Positions 51,483-60,957 of a DNA stretch of 64,000 nt are shown here, piece by piece. Origin of the DNA: an uncultured Eubacteriales bacterium (lineage in GTDB: Bacteria; Bacillota; Clostridia; Saccharofermentanales; Saccharofermentanaceae); assembly GCA_900314745.1 (NCBI GenBank), contig OMWK01000003.1:62001-126000 (forward strand). Reading direction: 5' to 3'. Under the pieces are notes generated by a model. The model saw only the letters and a program-made list of their open reading frames with translations. It was not told where the DNA came from and made no database searches. A program made the position numbers and the translations under genes. Numbering within the stretch: the stretch's first letter is position 1; each line of letters opens with the position of its first letter.

Positions 51483-52772
51483 ATGTTAGATATCAAACTT
51501 CTTAGGACCGAGCCTGACATCGTCAGAGAGAACATTAAGAAGAAGTTCCAGGACGAGAAGCTTCCTCTTGTAGATGAGGTCATCGCGCTCGACAAGGAAT
51601 ACAGAGAAGCAAAGCAGAAGGCTGAGGGGCTCCGTAACAGAAGAAACGTAGTCTCCAAGGAGATCGGCATGCTCATGGGCCAGGGCAAGAAGGACGAAGC
51701 TATGGCTAAGAAGACCGAAGTTACGGATATGGCTGCCGAGCTCGAGGCCCTCTCTGTCAAGGAGACAGAACTCGAGGAAGAGATCCGTAAGAGAATGCTC
51801 GTCATCCCTAACATCATTGACCCTTCCGTTCCGATCGGCAAGGACGATTCCGAGAATGTAGAGAACGAGAGATTCGGCGAACCCGTCGTACCCGACTTCG
51901 AGATTCCTTATCACGTAGACATCATGGAGAAGCTCGACGGCATCGAGCTCGATCCTGCAAGAGATACTTCAGGTAACGGCTTCTACTACCTTAAGGGCGA
52001 CATCGCAAGGCTTCATTCCGCTTGCCTGTCTTACGCGAGAGACTTCATGATCGACAGAGGATTCACATACTACATTCCTCCCTACATGATCAGATCTTCC
52101 GTAGTTACCGGCGTTATGTCCTTTGCTGAGATGGAGAACATGATGTACAAGATCGAGGGCGAGGACCTCTACCTCATCGGCACATCCGAGCACTCCATGA
52201 TCGGTAAGTTCATCGATTCCATTATCGACGAAGATAAGCTTCCCCAGACACTGACATCCTACTCACCCTGCTTCCGTAAGGAAGTCGGTGCTCACGGCAT
52301 TGAGGAGAGAGGCGTTTACCGTATCCACCAGTTCGAGAAGCAGGAGATGATCGTCGTCTGCAAGCCCGAAGACTCCATGAAGTGGTACGACATTCTGTGG
52401 AAGAACACAGTCGATTACTTCCGTTCACTCGATATCCCCGTAAGAACACTCGAGTGCTGCTCTGGCGACCTTGCTGACCTGAAGGTCAAGTCCTGCGACG
52501 TTGAAGCATGGTCTCCTCGTCAGAAGAAGTACTTTGAGGTCGGTTCCTGCTCCAACTTGGGCGACGCTCAGGCAAGAAGACTTAAGATCAGGATCAAGGG
52601 ACCTAACGGCACATACCTTGCACACACACTTAACAACACATGTGTAGCTCCGCCGAGAATGCTCATCGCTTTCCTCGAGAACAACCTTAACGAGGACGGC
52701 TCCATCAGAATCCCTGAAGCTCTCAGGCCTTACATGGGCGGCAAGAGCGTTATTGAAGTTCCGAATAAGTAA
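51483..52772 (+). CDS. serS: Seryl-tRNA synthetase
   Basis: 429 residues. N-terminal coiled-coil arm (about 30-105) that grips the long variable arm of tRNA-Ser, then class II motifs: motif 2 CFRKEVGAHGIEERGVYRIH and a motif 3 variant with LNNTCVAPPRMLIAFLE, a form I associate with clostridial enzymes. SD GGAGGG. TATAAT at 51432-51437 gives a 40-50 base leader, too short for a T-box. Confidence 0.97.
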   Translation: MLDIKLLRTEPDIVRENIKKKFQDEKLPLVDEVIALDKEYREAKQKAEGLRNRRNVVSKEIGMLMGQGKKDEAMAKKTEVTDMAAELEALSVKETELEEEIRKRMLVIPNIIDPSVPIGKDDSENVENERFGEPVVPDFEIPYHVDIMEKLDGIELDPARDTSGNGFYYLKGDIARLHSACLSYARDFMIDRGFTYYIPPYMIRSSVVTGVMSFAEMENMMYKIEGEDLYLIGTSEHSMIGKFIDSIIDEDKLPQTLTSYSPCFRKEVGAHGIEERGVYRIHQFEKQEMIVVCKPEDSMKWYDILWKNTVDYFRSLDIPVRTLECCSGDLADLKVKSCDVEAWSPRQKKYFEVGSCSNLGDAQARRLKIRIKGPNGTYLAHTLNNTCVAPPRMLIAFLENNLNEDGSIRIPEALRPYMGGKSVIEVPNK

Positions 52773-52816
52773 TTTCTTTTGAATTTGCTTAAGGTACTTC
52801 ACAGAAACTATCAGAT

Positions 52817-52857
52817 AACGCTGTCAGTGTACTGTTCTATCATTGACAGCGTTCTTA
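52817..52857 (+). terminator. Terminator-like hairpin after serS
   Basis: AACGCTGTCA (52817-52826) and TGACAGCGTT (52844-52853) form a perfect 10-bp stem with a 17-base loop; the following CTTAT is U-poor. Confidence 0.55.
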
Positions 52858-52928
52858 TACTAACTGGGTTCGTTTAACCAAATCGTATTGTTATCCACTA
52901 ACAATACAAGAGACAAATTGGAGTTTTT

Positions 52929-53918
52929 GTGGTAGATACAAATCTTTCTGTTTATATAGTCACATATAATAGATGTAACTATCTGAAGAAAACAATTAAA
53001 AGCGTTCTTGATCAGACGTATAATAAATTTGTTATTTACATCCTTGATAATAATTCTAATGATAAAACTAAAGAAATTGTTTCTGAGTTTTCTGACCCCA
53101 GGATTCACTATATTTGTCATAAGAAAAATATTGGTGGCATTAACAATATTAGATTTGCACTGGAAAACTGCACAACTGATTATTGTGTAGTTTTTCACGA
53201 TGATGATATCATGCGTCCTGCTTTTATAGAAAGAGAACTTTCTATACTAGAAGAACATAAAGACGTCGATATGGTTTCTACAAATGCATATATCATTGAT
53301 GAAAAAGGGACCATAAACGGTCAATTACTCCAAGATCCAACCGTTGATGGCAATTACACTTTTTGGGGAAAGAATCTGATCGTTGATTATATTAATCAAT
53401 CTAGATTTTTAGTCTTCCCTTCTATCATGTATCGTATGAATGTAATCAAAGACAATAACATTTTCCCTCAAGAAGAAGCCGGTCCCGGCTGTGACATTGT
53501 TTTTTATAATGAGATATTGAGTTATGGGGGAAAAGCCTGCGAAATACATGATTGCTTGATGGAGTATCGTATGCATCCTGAACAAGATACATATACATCT
53601 AAGTTATATATAGATCTTAAGATGTTTACCTATATGAAAAGCAATCCTTATTTTGCAGGAATACTTCAAAGTGAAGAACACAACATATATAAAGTTTATT
53701 CAAAAAACACAAAGCAAGCATTAAAGGTACTGATTAAGGATAAATCTCGTTATAAAGAGGTAAAAGAGTTAATCAATGAATACTCTAATTGTTGGATTCA
53801 TCCAATCGTATATGATTGGATGACGAAGATTGGTTTATTTCTGATTAAGATTACCCCCGATAGACTATTACTTAATACATACTCACTTTGGAATAAGCTA
53901 AAGGAGCACCACCAATAA
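52929..53918 (+). CDS. GT2 glycosyltransferase
   Basis: 329 residues from GTG 52929 with TTGGAG six bases upstream. GT-A fold: LSVYIVTYNRCNYLKKTIKS, ILDNNSNDKT, and VVFHDDDIMRP with the DxD motif near residue 97. C-terminal helices follow, with no clear membrane segment. First gene of an AT-rich stretch; ends on the base where the next gene starts. Acts on a cell-surface glycan repeat; sugar unknown. Confidence 0.85.
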   Translation: MVDTNLSVYIVTYNRCNYLKKTIKSVLDQTYNKFVIYILDNNSNDKTKEIVSEFSDPRIHYICHKKNIGGINNIRFALENCTTDYCVVFHDDDIMRPAFIERELSILEEHKDVDMVSTNAYIIDEKGTINGQLLQDPTVDGNYTFWGKNLIVDYINQSRFLVFPSIMYRMNVIKDNNIFPQEEAGPGCDIVFYNEILSYGGKACEIHDCLMEYRMHPEQDTYTSKLYIDLKMFTYMKSNPYFAGILQSEEHNIYKVYSKNTKQALKVLIKDKSRYKEVKELINEYSNCWIHPIVYDWMTKIGLFLIKITPDRLLLNTYSLWNKLKEHHQ

Positions 53919-54937
53919 TGAATATTGCTTTTACAAACATATATGGAAGTGTCTATGAACGAGACGGACTATTTGACGAAAAACAATGTAAAATAGGCGA
54001 AAATTTGTTACTCCCATTAATCACACTGAAACGCGAATTAGTAAAAGCGGGACATACTGTGCATACTATAGATATGTATCCAGACATAAAAGCAATAGAT
54101 ATCTTTGTCTTTCAGGATGTACCTGCTTCTATTATTACTCCTATTAATTACAAAGATTATATAAAACTATCGTTGAAGAGATTAAAGAAAAACGATATGT
54201 TTTACTCTATCGTTAAGCAAACAAAAAAAGAACAACGCATATTAATTATTGCTGAACCAGAAGTTGTTAATCCACGATCATATATTGTTAAATACCATAA
54301 GTATTTCGGAAAAATCGCAACATGGAACACCTCGTTAATTAACGAATACGGTTATTCCCAATATTGTTATCCCCAGCCTGTGCCCTCTAAAAGCTATATT
54401 AAAGATTACAAACAGAAGAAGTTTTGTACTATTATTTGCGGAAACAAAACCAGCGCCGAAAAAAACGAGTTATATAGCGAACGAAGAAAAATAATCGATT
54501 ATCTCGAGAATAGCACTTACGAATTTGATCTTTATGGCTTTGGATGGGAAAAGGAGGGTCTCAAGAATTATAAAGGAACAACTGCGCACAAGCTAGAAAC
54601 ATTATCTAATTATAAATACTGTATCTGCTATGAAAACATGTGTAATACACATGGTTATATCACTGAAAAGATATTTGATTGTTTCTTTTCCGGGACAATT
54701 CCAATTTACTGGGGCGCTGATGACATTGAAGATTATATTCCAGCTAGTTGCTATATAGACAGGAGGGCATTTGATACAGATGCATCTCTTCTAGATTATA
54801 TAAATCAGATTCAAGAATCTGAGTATAACTCTTATATCAACTCTGCAAAAAAGTATCTCAAGTCGGATAAATTCAATAATACATTTTCGGTAAATGCATA
54901 CATAGCAAACATGAAGAAATTAATACTCGATTATTAA
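53918..54937 (+). CDS. GT10 (alpha-1,3/1,4-fucosyltransferase-type) glycosyltransferase
   Basis: 339 residues. The GT10 donor-site block is clear near residues 233-265: CICYENM then THGYITEKIFDCFFSG and TIPIYWGADDIEDYIP, followed by CYIDRRAFD. GT10 enzymes transfer L-fucose from GDP-fucose to GlcNAc, as in Lewis antigens of Helicobacter. Strongly AT-rich. Overlaps the GT2 stop by one base and converges with the GT11 gene 14 bp later. Confidence 0.87.
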   Translation: MNIAFTNIYGSVYERDGLFDEKQCKIGENLLLPLITLKRELVKAGHTVHTIDMYPDIKAIDIFVFQDVPASIITPINYKDYIKLSLKRLKKNDMFYSIVKQTKKEQRILIIAEPEVVNPRSYIVKYHKYFGKIATWNTSLINEYGYSQYCYPQPVPSKSYIKDYKQKKFCTIICGNKTSAEKNELYSERRKIIDYLENSTYEFDLYGFGWEKEGLKNYKGTTAHKLETLSNYKYCICYENMCNTHGYITEKIFDCFFSGTIPIYWGADDIEDYIPASCYIDRRAFDTDASLLDYINQIQESEYNSYINSAKKYLKSDKFNNTFSVNAYIANMKKLILDY

Positions 54938-54951
54938 TATACTATGCCATA

Positions 54952-55902
54952 TCAAATAGCAATCCAAGAACGCGGGTAGTAGTTACCATTTATATACATA
55001 TATTGAGGAGAATTCGCGCCTATGAAATCGTACGGGCAAACCACCTGCTGAACGTTCTTATTCAATAATGCTCCCCACACACTAAATGTAGAATTTGCAA
55101 TTATAACACCCTGCATCTTTGACATAAGATACATATCTACAGCTGCCTTGTTATTATCCATAAATACAACGTCTTTATTCTTGAATAATCCCATTTCCTT
55201 ACAACCATTAATATCATCAGAGAACACTACAAATCTAACTGAATCCGATTCAAACATATTCATCGCTTTTTCATAATAATCATCACCCAAATTCAAAGAA
55301 GCCAAAACCAAGTAATCTGTTCTTCTAAAATGGACTGCAACACATTTTTTCCCCTCAGACACTCTTGAATATATCTCATCGCCCTTTTCACTAACCCATT
55401 TCTTAAAATGGAATCTACTTATTATAGTGTCAGCATAACTTTCCCAATCCCTGTACGTACCAAAACCATTCTGTATATCATAATTCTTATCCATGGAAAG
55501 ATTCAGTAATGATGTGTCAGTAGCAACATCATTATGCAGGTCTACAATTGCATCGAAGTCTTTGTACTTACTTGCAACCAAGCGATAAACAACCTTATCA
55601 AGCTTTGAATAAACACGGCTTTTATAGATGCGTTTCATTTGCTTTTTCCATGAATTCATATGCTTGTATCTTTTACAATATGCATCAATTATGCCGCTGT
55701 GAGCATCATTACAACGGCCTATTAGATTAACTCCATCGATATCGAATACATCAAAAAACTGAAATCCTCGTCTAAAATGCCTTAACTCCTTCCAAAACAC
55801 CACCTCTTGATCATTTACAATACCAACATACATAAGTGCAGCAAGTGTAGTTAACTGTGCACCCAATTGATCTCCATATGCTATCATTGAATTCGTTATC
55901 AT
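54952..55902 (-). CDS. GT11 (alpha-1,2-fucosyltransferase-type) glycosyltransferase
   Basis: 316 residues. VAVHFRRTDY (GT11 motif I, usually H-RRGDY) and IIANSTFSVWGALL (motif III region) are conserved, with FVVFSDDINGCKE between. These enzymes add L-fucose in alpha-1,2 linkage from GDP-fucose. The N-terminal GDQLGAQLTTLAALMY matches the usual G-LGNQ-F-Y start loosely. Two bases before the flippase gene's end, so in its operon. Confidence 0.82.
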   Translation of the reverse strand: MITNSMIAYGDQLGAQLTTLAALMYVGIVNDQEVVFWKELRHFRRGFQFFDVFDIDGVNLIGRCNDAHSGIIDAYCKRYKHMNSWKKQMKRIYKSRVYSKLDKVVYRLVASKYKDFDAIVDLHNDVATDTSLLNLSMDKNYDIQNGFGTYRDWESYADTIISRFHFKKWVSEKGDEIYSRVSEGKKCVAVHFRRTDYLVLASLNLGDDYYEKAMNMFESDSVRFVVFSDDINGCKEMGLFKNKDVVFMDNNKAAVDMYLMSKMQGVIIANSTFSVWGALLNKNVQQVVCPYDFIGANSPQYMYINGNYYPRSWIAI

Positions 55903-55904
55903 AA

Positions 55905-57440
55905 TTAACTGTGAATCTTTCCTTTCTGAAAGACAATACTCTTAATTCTTTTCAAATATATAACGACACTATTCATTTCACTTGTCTTATAGAATAAAAC
56001 TATATTAATCGACAATGGTATCAACACACCTATTATAACTCTAAGCATAATCCCCAATACTGAAACTTGTATTACCTTACAAAGACTCATAACTAAAAAT
56101 GCTTCACATACACCTACCAAAAGTCTGACTATCTGTCTTAAGGCATAATAATACACTCGTTCTTTCATATAGACTGTATAGACAACATAAACTCGACCGA
56201 TCCAGAATCCAATTTGCCCAATTATTGTTCCAACCATTACACCGGTAATCCCAAACGGTTTACTTAGTACTATAGACAGAATAACGTTTGCTACAGCTGC
56301 AAATATAATCGGAATACGATCCAGTTCGTATCTTCCGAACGAGTATCTATAATAAGTCAGAAACTGATGATTCCATGCTATATACTGGTTAACACAAAAA
56401 GAAATAACAAAACCATCGGCAAGAAGATAGTCTGCGCCAAACAATAACTCTATTGTCGGATTAAACAAACATAAATAGCAACATGTAACTATCGTTGCAA
56501 TTACAAAGCTGATAAAGTCGAACATTCTAAACATTCTAGCGCCTTCATCCTGGTCGCTAGAATAAATATATGTACCTATAGACATTTGAAATGGTTTCAA
56601 TACTTTAGTAAGAAATGCTGTAATATGTCCACTAATCAATAAATAGTTAGACAACAATCCTACATATGAGATGCCTAAAAGAGCTGATATAACAATATTG
56701 TCAGTTCCACCATATATAGTTCCACAGACTTTTTGAATAATATTATTTCTTATGTCCTTACCTATATTAAGAGACCTGACATCATCAAGACTTGTCTGAT
56801 TATTGTTATTACAATAATCAAATCTTGTATCTACCTTCTTTGCAATTATTATATTCCCTATCAAGTTGCTCCCAAGTCCACAAAGAAGATAAATAATATA
56901 ACTTTTTAATAATAACAGCGTAACAAGTTTAACACCTGTAAATACAAAAGAAACCGCTGTATCCGTCTTTATGCATTCATACTCTTGCTGATTCACCAAG
57001 AAAAGAATACGTTTATAAGCAAGAAAATAAGATGTTATTGTCATTAATAGTTGTATTATGAATATTACATATACATAACTCCAATTATAATTATTATCCT
57101 TAATAATAAACTTTAAAAAAGGCAACAAAGAAATACCGATAAACAATACAACAAAACCAATGATCCTATATAAGAATCTATAAACAGACATTATTCTATT
57201 AATCTCATCTTTATTATCCTTAGCAAATGCCGGAAATAAACGAAATAGTATTACATTCTCAATACCTAAGTCAGCCAAAGCCAACAAAGCGAATACATTT
57301 CCAAACAAGCCTTCATACCCCAAGAGTTCTACTGAAAGGGTATTAAGGAATACTCTTCGAACAACTATAGCTAAAACTGCCAACAGCAGATAAGAAACCA
57401 TTGCATATAAACTATTTTTCAGTGTACTATTTACACGCAT
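55905..57440 (-). CDS. Polysaccharide flippase (Wzx-like)
   Basis: 511 residues with about fourteen membrane helices and the MATE/MOP-type start (NSLYAMVSYLLLAVLAIVVR, then GYEGLFGNVFALL). Family members flip undecaprenyl-linked repeat units across the membrane. AT-rich. Lies between the GT11 and GT4 genes; the 157-bp gap upstream (57441-57597) is AT-rich with no gene. Confidence 0.85.
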   Translation of the reverse strand: MRVNSTLKNSLYAMVSYLLLAVLAIVVRRVFLNTLSVELLGYEGLFGNVFALLALADLGIENVILFRLFPAFAKDNKDEINRIMSVYRFLYRIIGFVVLFIGISLLPFLKFIIKDNNYNWSYVYVIFIIQLLMTITSYFLAYKRILFLVNQQEYECIKTDTAVSFVFTGVKLVTLLLLKSYIIYLLCGLGSNLIGNIIIAKKVDTRFDYCNNNNQTSLDDVRSLNIGKDIRNNIIQKVCGTIYGGTDNIVISALLGISYVGLLSNYLLISGHITAFLTKVLKPFQMSIGTYIYSSDQDEGARMFRMFDFISFVIATIVTCCYLCLFNPTIELLFGADYLLADGFVISFCVNQYIAWNHQFLTYYRYSFGRYELDRIPIIFAAVANVILSIVLSKPFGITGVMVGTIIGQIGFWIGRVYVVYTVYMKERVYYYALRQIVRLLVGVCEAFLVMSLCKVIQVSVLGIMLRVIIGVLIPLSINIVLFYKTSEMNSVVIYLKRIKSIVFQKGKIHS

Positions 57441-57597
57441 CTATTCTTCTACACCAATACAATTCAAAGATTCTAATAATTAATACATTAATCGAAACAG
57501 TCGTTTCAAACGATAGACAATGTAAGAATTCATTTTCATTATTAAGTCATTTTATTACCATTCTTCATTAATTCAATATAAAAGAATTACAAAAAAC

Positions 57598-58704
57598 TCA
57601 GAATAAAAGATGATTAAACAAGATCTGAATCTGATTAGCAGTTCTCTTTACATCATATCCACTCTGACTGATGATATATGCATACTCTGTTCTACACTTA
57701 TTTATAGTACGATTATTAATGATACTCTCAGCCCATTCGCTTTGATTGTTGTCTTCAAGAGCAATGCGATATGCCCTGTCTGTAACGAATACACTTTCAT
57801 CAACTCTATCAGACAAAAAGCAGAACATACCTACAGATTGAGCTTCCAATGCAACTATTCCAAAACCCTCAGAAATTGATGGCATAACAAAAGCATCAAA
57901 CGCAGAATAATACTTCTCTGTTTCAAGTTGAACCCCACACAGCATCACATAATCAGTGAGGTTTTCTTGATGTATTTTATTCTCAATCTTCAATTTATCT
58001 TCCCCATCACCAACTAACATCAACTTAGCATCGATACCTTTTTGGCGAAGCTGCTTTAATATGTCAATTATGAAAGATTGATTTTTTAAATGAGTGAACC
58101 TTCCAACATGACCCAAGAGAAGTTGGTCATCATTCACGCCATATTTTTCTCTTATCTCTTTTCTATAAGAATCAGAATACGTGAAGCGATCTGTATCAAT
58201 ACCATTCTTAACTATTACGGCCGAATAATCCTTCTTCCAAAAAAACTCTGCAGCAGGTTCACTGCAAGCCAGCCTTAAATCAGGAGCACCGGAAACAAGT
58301 ACGCGGAATAATTTGTGCTGTGTTTGCTTAATATCCAACGACGCCATATGGCTATGAACTACAAGCTTAGTTTTTCTCTTCTTAACATAAGGCATCGCAT
58401 ACAAAACATCCGTGGAAATGCATGTGTTAACATATACTATGTCATATTCTTTATTGTATATCTTCTTTAATTCTTTGACACATCTGAAAAAATCCTTCTT
58501 GTATGTCGGAACAAAATAGAAGTTTACTTTCCCTTCGTAAAACTCTTCAATCTGCTGCTGAAACGCTGCGTGTCCCCTTCCCTGACACAGAAAGTCAAAA
58601 TGTATCTCGTCACGATTGGAATATCGGACCAAATTATAAATATAAACCTCTACACCGCCAATTATATCGGTAAGGCCCATAACTAATACATTAATCATAG
58701 TCAT
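57598..58704 (-). CDS. GT4 glycosyltransferase
   Basis: 368 residues with two Rossmann-like halves. GGVEVYIYNLVRYS at the N-terminus and, in the donor half, GHVGRFTHLKNQ, LMLVGDGEDK and PSISEGFGIVALEAQS (E-x7-E motif). Retaining GT-B enzyme of the polysaccharide pathway. Overlaps the GT2 gene upstream by 4 bases. Confidence 0.88.
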   Translation of the reverse strand: MTMINVLVMGLTDIIGGVEVYIYNLVRYSNRDEIHFDFLCQGRGHAAFQQQIEEFYEGKVNFYFVPTYKKDFFRCVKELKKIYNKEYDIVYVNTCISTDVLYAMPYVKKRKTKLVVHSHMASLDIKQTQHKLFRVLVSGAPDLRLACSEPAAEFFWKKDYSAVIVKNGIDTDRFTYSDSYRKEIREKYGVNDDQLLLGHVGRFTHLKNQSFIIDILKQLRQKGIDAKLMLVGDGEDKLKIENKIHQENLTDYVMLCGVQLETEKYYSAFDAFVMPSISEGFGIVALEAQSVGMFCFLSDRVDESVFVTDRAYRIALEDNNQSEWAESIINNRTINKCRTEYAYIISQSGYDVKRTANQIQILFNHLLF

Positions 58705-59663
58705 TTACCTACTGCTACTACTTTGAGCAACCCCGAATATATATGTGGGGTATATGCAAATATCAATAACTCTGCCTTCTTAATTGTACGGATTGTTTTA
58801 CTAGATATAACAGAACTACGATTCTCTCTTATATATTCATTTAGCTTTCGACTTTCTGCTGATACATCAGCATTAGCTATCTTTCCACGCCTAACAAAAC
58901 CAATGTAATATGATAAATACCCCATCATTAATCGTGTGTAATCAATGTTTGGCACTGACTCAGCATTTGCTATAACATAGTCTATTGATTCCAGTAAGTG
59001 ATATGTTTCTTTAGAAAAACTACGTTTTGTTATAGAGCCCTTTCTTGTTCTATAGAAGTACATCGACTGCTTAATATAAGCGATGGAAGAAACTTTATTG
59101 AAAATATCATACATGAGCTTAATATCTTCGAAAATCTTCCCTTCAGGGAACTCCATATCAACAAACAATTCCCTTAGATATATCTTATTCCACGCAAAAC
59201 ATTTATAGCCTCGGTCATCTAATAGTCCTGAAATAGCCTCTGATTGAACCATCTCTATATAGGAATCGTCAATACAGTTTAGTTTGCATTCCTCAACACA
59301 ATAATCACATACGGCAATGCTGCAACCAGTTTTCTCAATTACATCAATGAAGGCTTCAACAAATTTACGATGTATCTTATCATCACTGTCTATAAAACCA
59401 ATATATAAACCTTTAGCCGAATCTAAGCCGGTATTCCTGGCTCTAGATAATCCGCCGTTCTTCTGCGTGATTACTCTTATTCTTTCATCCTTTGCAGCAT
59501 ACTCTTCGCATATACTCAAAGAACCGTCAGTAGAACCGTCATTAACAATAATAATCTCAAGATTGCTATAAGACTGATTGATAACTGAATCAAGACATTC
59601 TCTTAAGTATGCCTCTACATTGTAAACAGGTATTATCAGACTAACCAACGGTTTGTTATTCAC
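58701..59663 (-). CDS. GT2 glycosyltransferase
   Basis: 320 residues. VSLIIPVYNVEAYLRECLDS, IIVNDGSTDGS and IGFIDSDDKIHRKF (DxD) define a GT-A inverting enzyme of the EpsJ/WaaV type. Begins one base after the HAD gene ends, so part of the same transcript. Confidence 0.9.
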   Translation of the reverse strand: MNNKPLVSLIIPVYNVEAYLRECLDSVINQSYSNLEIIIVNDGSTDGSLSICEEYAAKDERIRVITQKNGGLSRARNTGLDSAKGLYIGFIDSDDKIHRKFVEAFIDVIEKTGCSIAVCDYCVEECKLNCIDDSYIEMVQSEAISGLLDDRGYKCFAWNKIYLRELFVDMEFPEGKIFEDIKLMYDIFNKVSSIAYIKQSMYFYRTRKGSITKRSFSKETYHLLESIDYVIANAESVPNIDYTRLMMGYLSYYIGFVRRGKIANADVSAESRKLNEYIRENRSSVISSKTIRTIKKAELLIFAYTPHIYSGLLKVVAVGK

Positions 59664-60371
59664 TTACTTACCCCTTCGATACAGAAACGATCTATATCCC
59701 GCTTTCTTAGCCATTTTATCATCCGCTATCGGATGGTCACCTATATGAAGAATTCTTTTTCCGTGGCTATCGGCACAATCATTCTTTACGACTTCGAATA
59801 ACTCTCCGTATCTTTTCATGCATCGATATTCTGAGGATACATATAGTTTTTCATAACCATCATATCCGCAATTATTCAAGATTCTTCCAATAGTATTTGC
59901 TGACAAATACATATCTGAAATTATGATTATTCTCTTTCCGGACTTAATCATTCGCTGATAGAAATCCATCATCGCAAGATTAGCCTTGCACACACATAAT
60001 TCTTTCTCGATTTCAATCTGCTGCAATCTAATCAGCGAGCTCTCGTCATACACTCCGCTCAGTTCCTGATAAATCTCATCGAAGGTTACGTCCTTCTTAC
60101 CAAACTTAATTCGAGCTTTCCGTTCTGCATCGATTCTATGCATCTTAAACGAATCGATTCTTTCTTCATACTCATTGTTAAACTCGGTTTCAACCAGATC
60201 AAATACGTCTGTCGGATTCTCAACATCACGCAGAATCAGCGTATCAAATACATCGAATGAAATAATATCAACTTGGTCAAGTAAAGAATCCGGAAGACAG
60301 CTTATATCCTTCCCCTTGATCTTGGACAGAATGTTCTTAAGGCACTTCTTAACTCTTCTTCCAAGTTTCAT
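59664..60371 (-). CDS. HAD-superfamily phosphatase
   Basis: 235 residues. HAD motif I FDVFDTLILR (Asp nucleophile and Asp+2 present as D-F-D), motif II IIISDMYLS, and motif IV GDHPIADDKMAKKAGY. A helical cap lies between motifs I and II. Start overlaps the phosphoribosyltransferase gene by 23 bases, a strong sign of coupling. Likely removes phosphate from a sugar phosphate in the pathway; substrate unknown. Confidence 0.82.
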   Translation of the reverse strand: MKLGRRVKKCLKNILSKIKGKDISCLPDSLLDQVDIISFDVFDTLILRDVENPTDVFDLVETEFNNEYEERIDSFKMHRIDAERKARIKFGKKDVTFDEIYQELSGVYDESSLIRLQQIEIEKELCVCKANLAMMDFYQRMIKSGKRIIIISDMYLSANTIGRILNNCGYDGYEKLYVSSEYRCMKRYGELFEVVKNDCADSHGKRILHIGDHPIADDKMAKKAGYRSFLYRRGK

Positions 60372-60957
60372 AGCTGTTTACGAACTCGCGATACTCAGAA
60401 GAATAACGTGATGTTGCTGTGACTACTATCATATTTCTATAACGGTAGTAATCTGTCTTTACCAAATCACTGCTGGAATCAAGCACACAATAACCGGCTA
60501 CTTTTATATCAGCATCAGGAACCATACGAGCCAGTTCTTCCTTAACCTTAATTATGGTCCACCCAGTATCAACAGAATCATCTACGATAAGAATTCTATT
60601 GGGTTTATTCTCGCATAAAGTCCTGAGCTTATCTGATACCTCGATATTTCTCTCGCTGTTTCCTTTGTTGTAACTTATCTGCATCTTAGACTTTAGAAGA
60701 AATGCGAGAAGAAAGCGGGGCATCTTGGGAACAGCCTTAACGATACGGTCCTTATTGTCATTACCGGGTCTGCTTGCAGATATGTCCGCCATGGGGACAC
60801 CCAGTTCATCTGCCATCGCCTCTGCGAAAAGAAATCCGCTCTTGGCAACAAATACAATAGCATCAAAACTAAAGTCACGGGAAATCTCGGCAGCCCACTT
60901 GCGACAGTCGTCCTGTACCTCCGCTTTATTACGGAAAACGACATTAATCCGACTCAT
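60349..60957 (-). CDS. Phosphoribosyltransferase-fold protein
   Basis: 202 residues from ATG 60957 with GGAGCAAG upstream; overlaps the priming transferase by 4 bases. The PRPP-binding loop RILIVDDSVDTGWT is complete, preceded by VFVAKSGFLFAEAMADELG. Type I PRTases handle PRPP and a base or other nucleophile. Its place between a priming transferase and a HAD phosphatase is unusual for a salvage enzyme and suggests a role in making a ribose-derived precursor or in regulation. Confidence 0.8.
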   Translation of the reverse strand: MSRINVVFRNKAEVQDDCRKWAAEISRDFSFDAIVFVAKSGFLFAEAMADELGVPMADISASRPGNDNKDRIVKAVPKMPRFLLAFLLKSKMQISYNKGNSERNIEVSDKLRTLCENKPNRILIVDDSVDTGWTIIKVKEELARMVPDADIKVAGYCVLDSSSDLVKTDYYRYRNMIVVTATSRYSSEYREFVNSYETWKKS

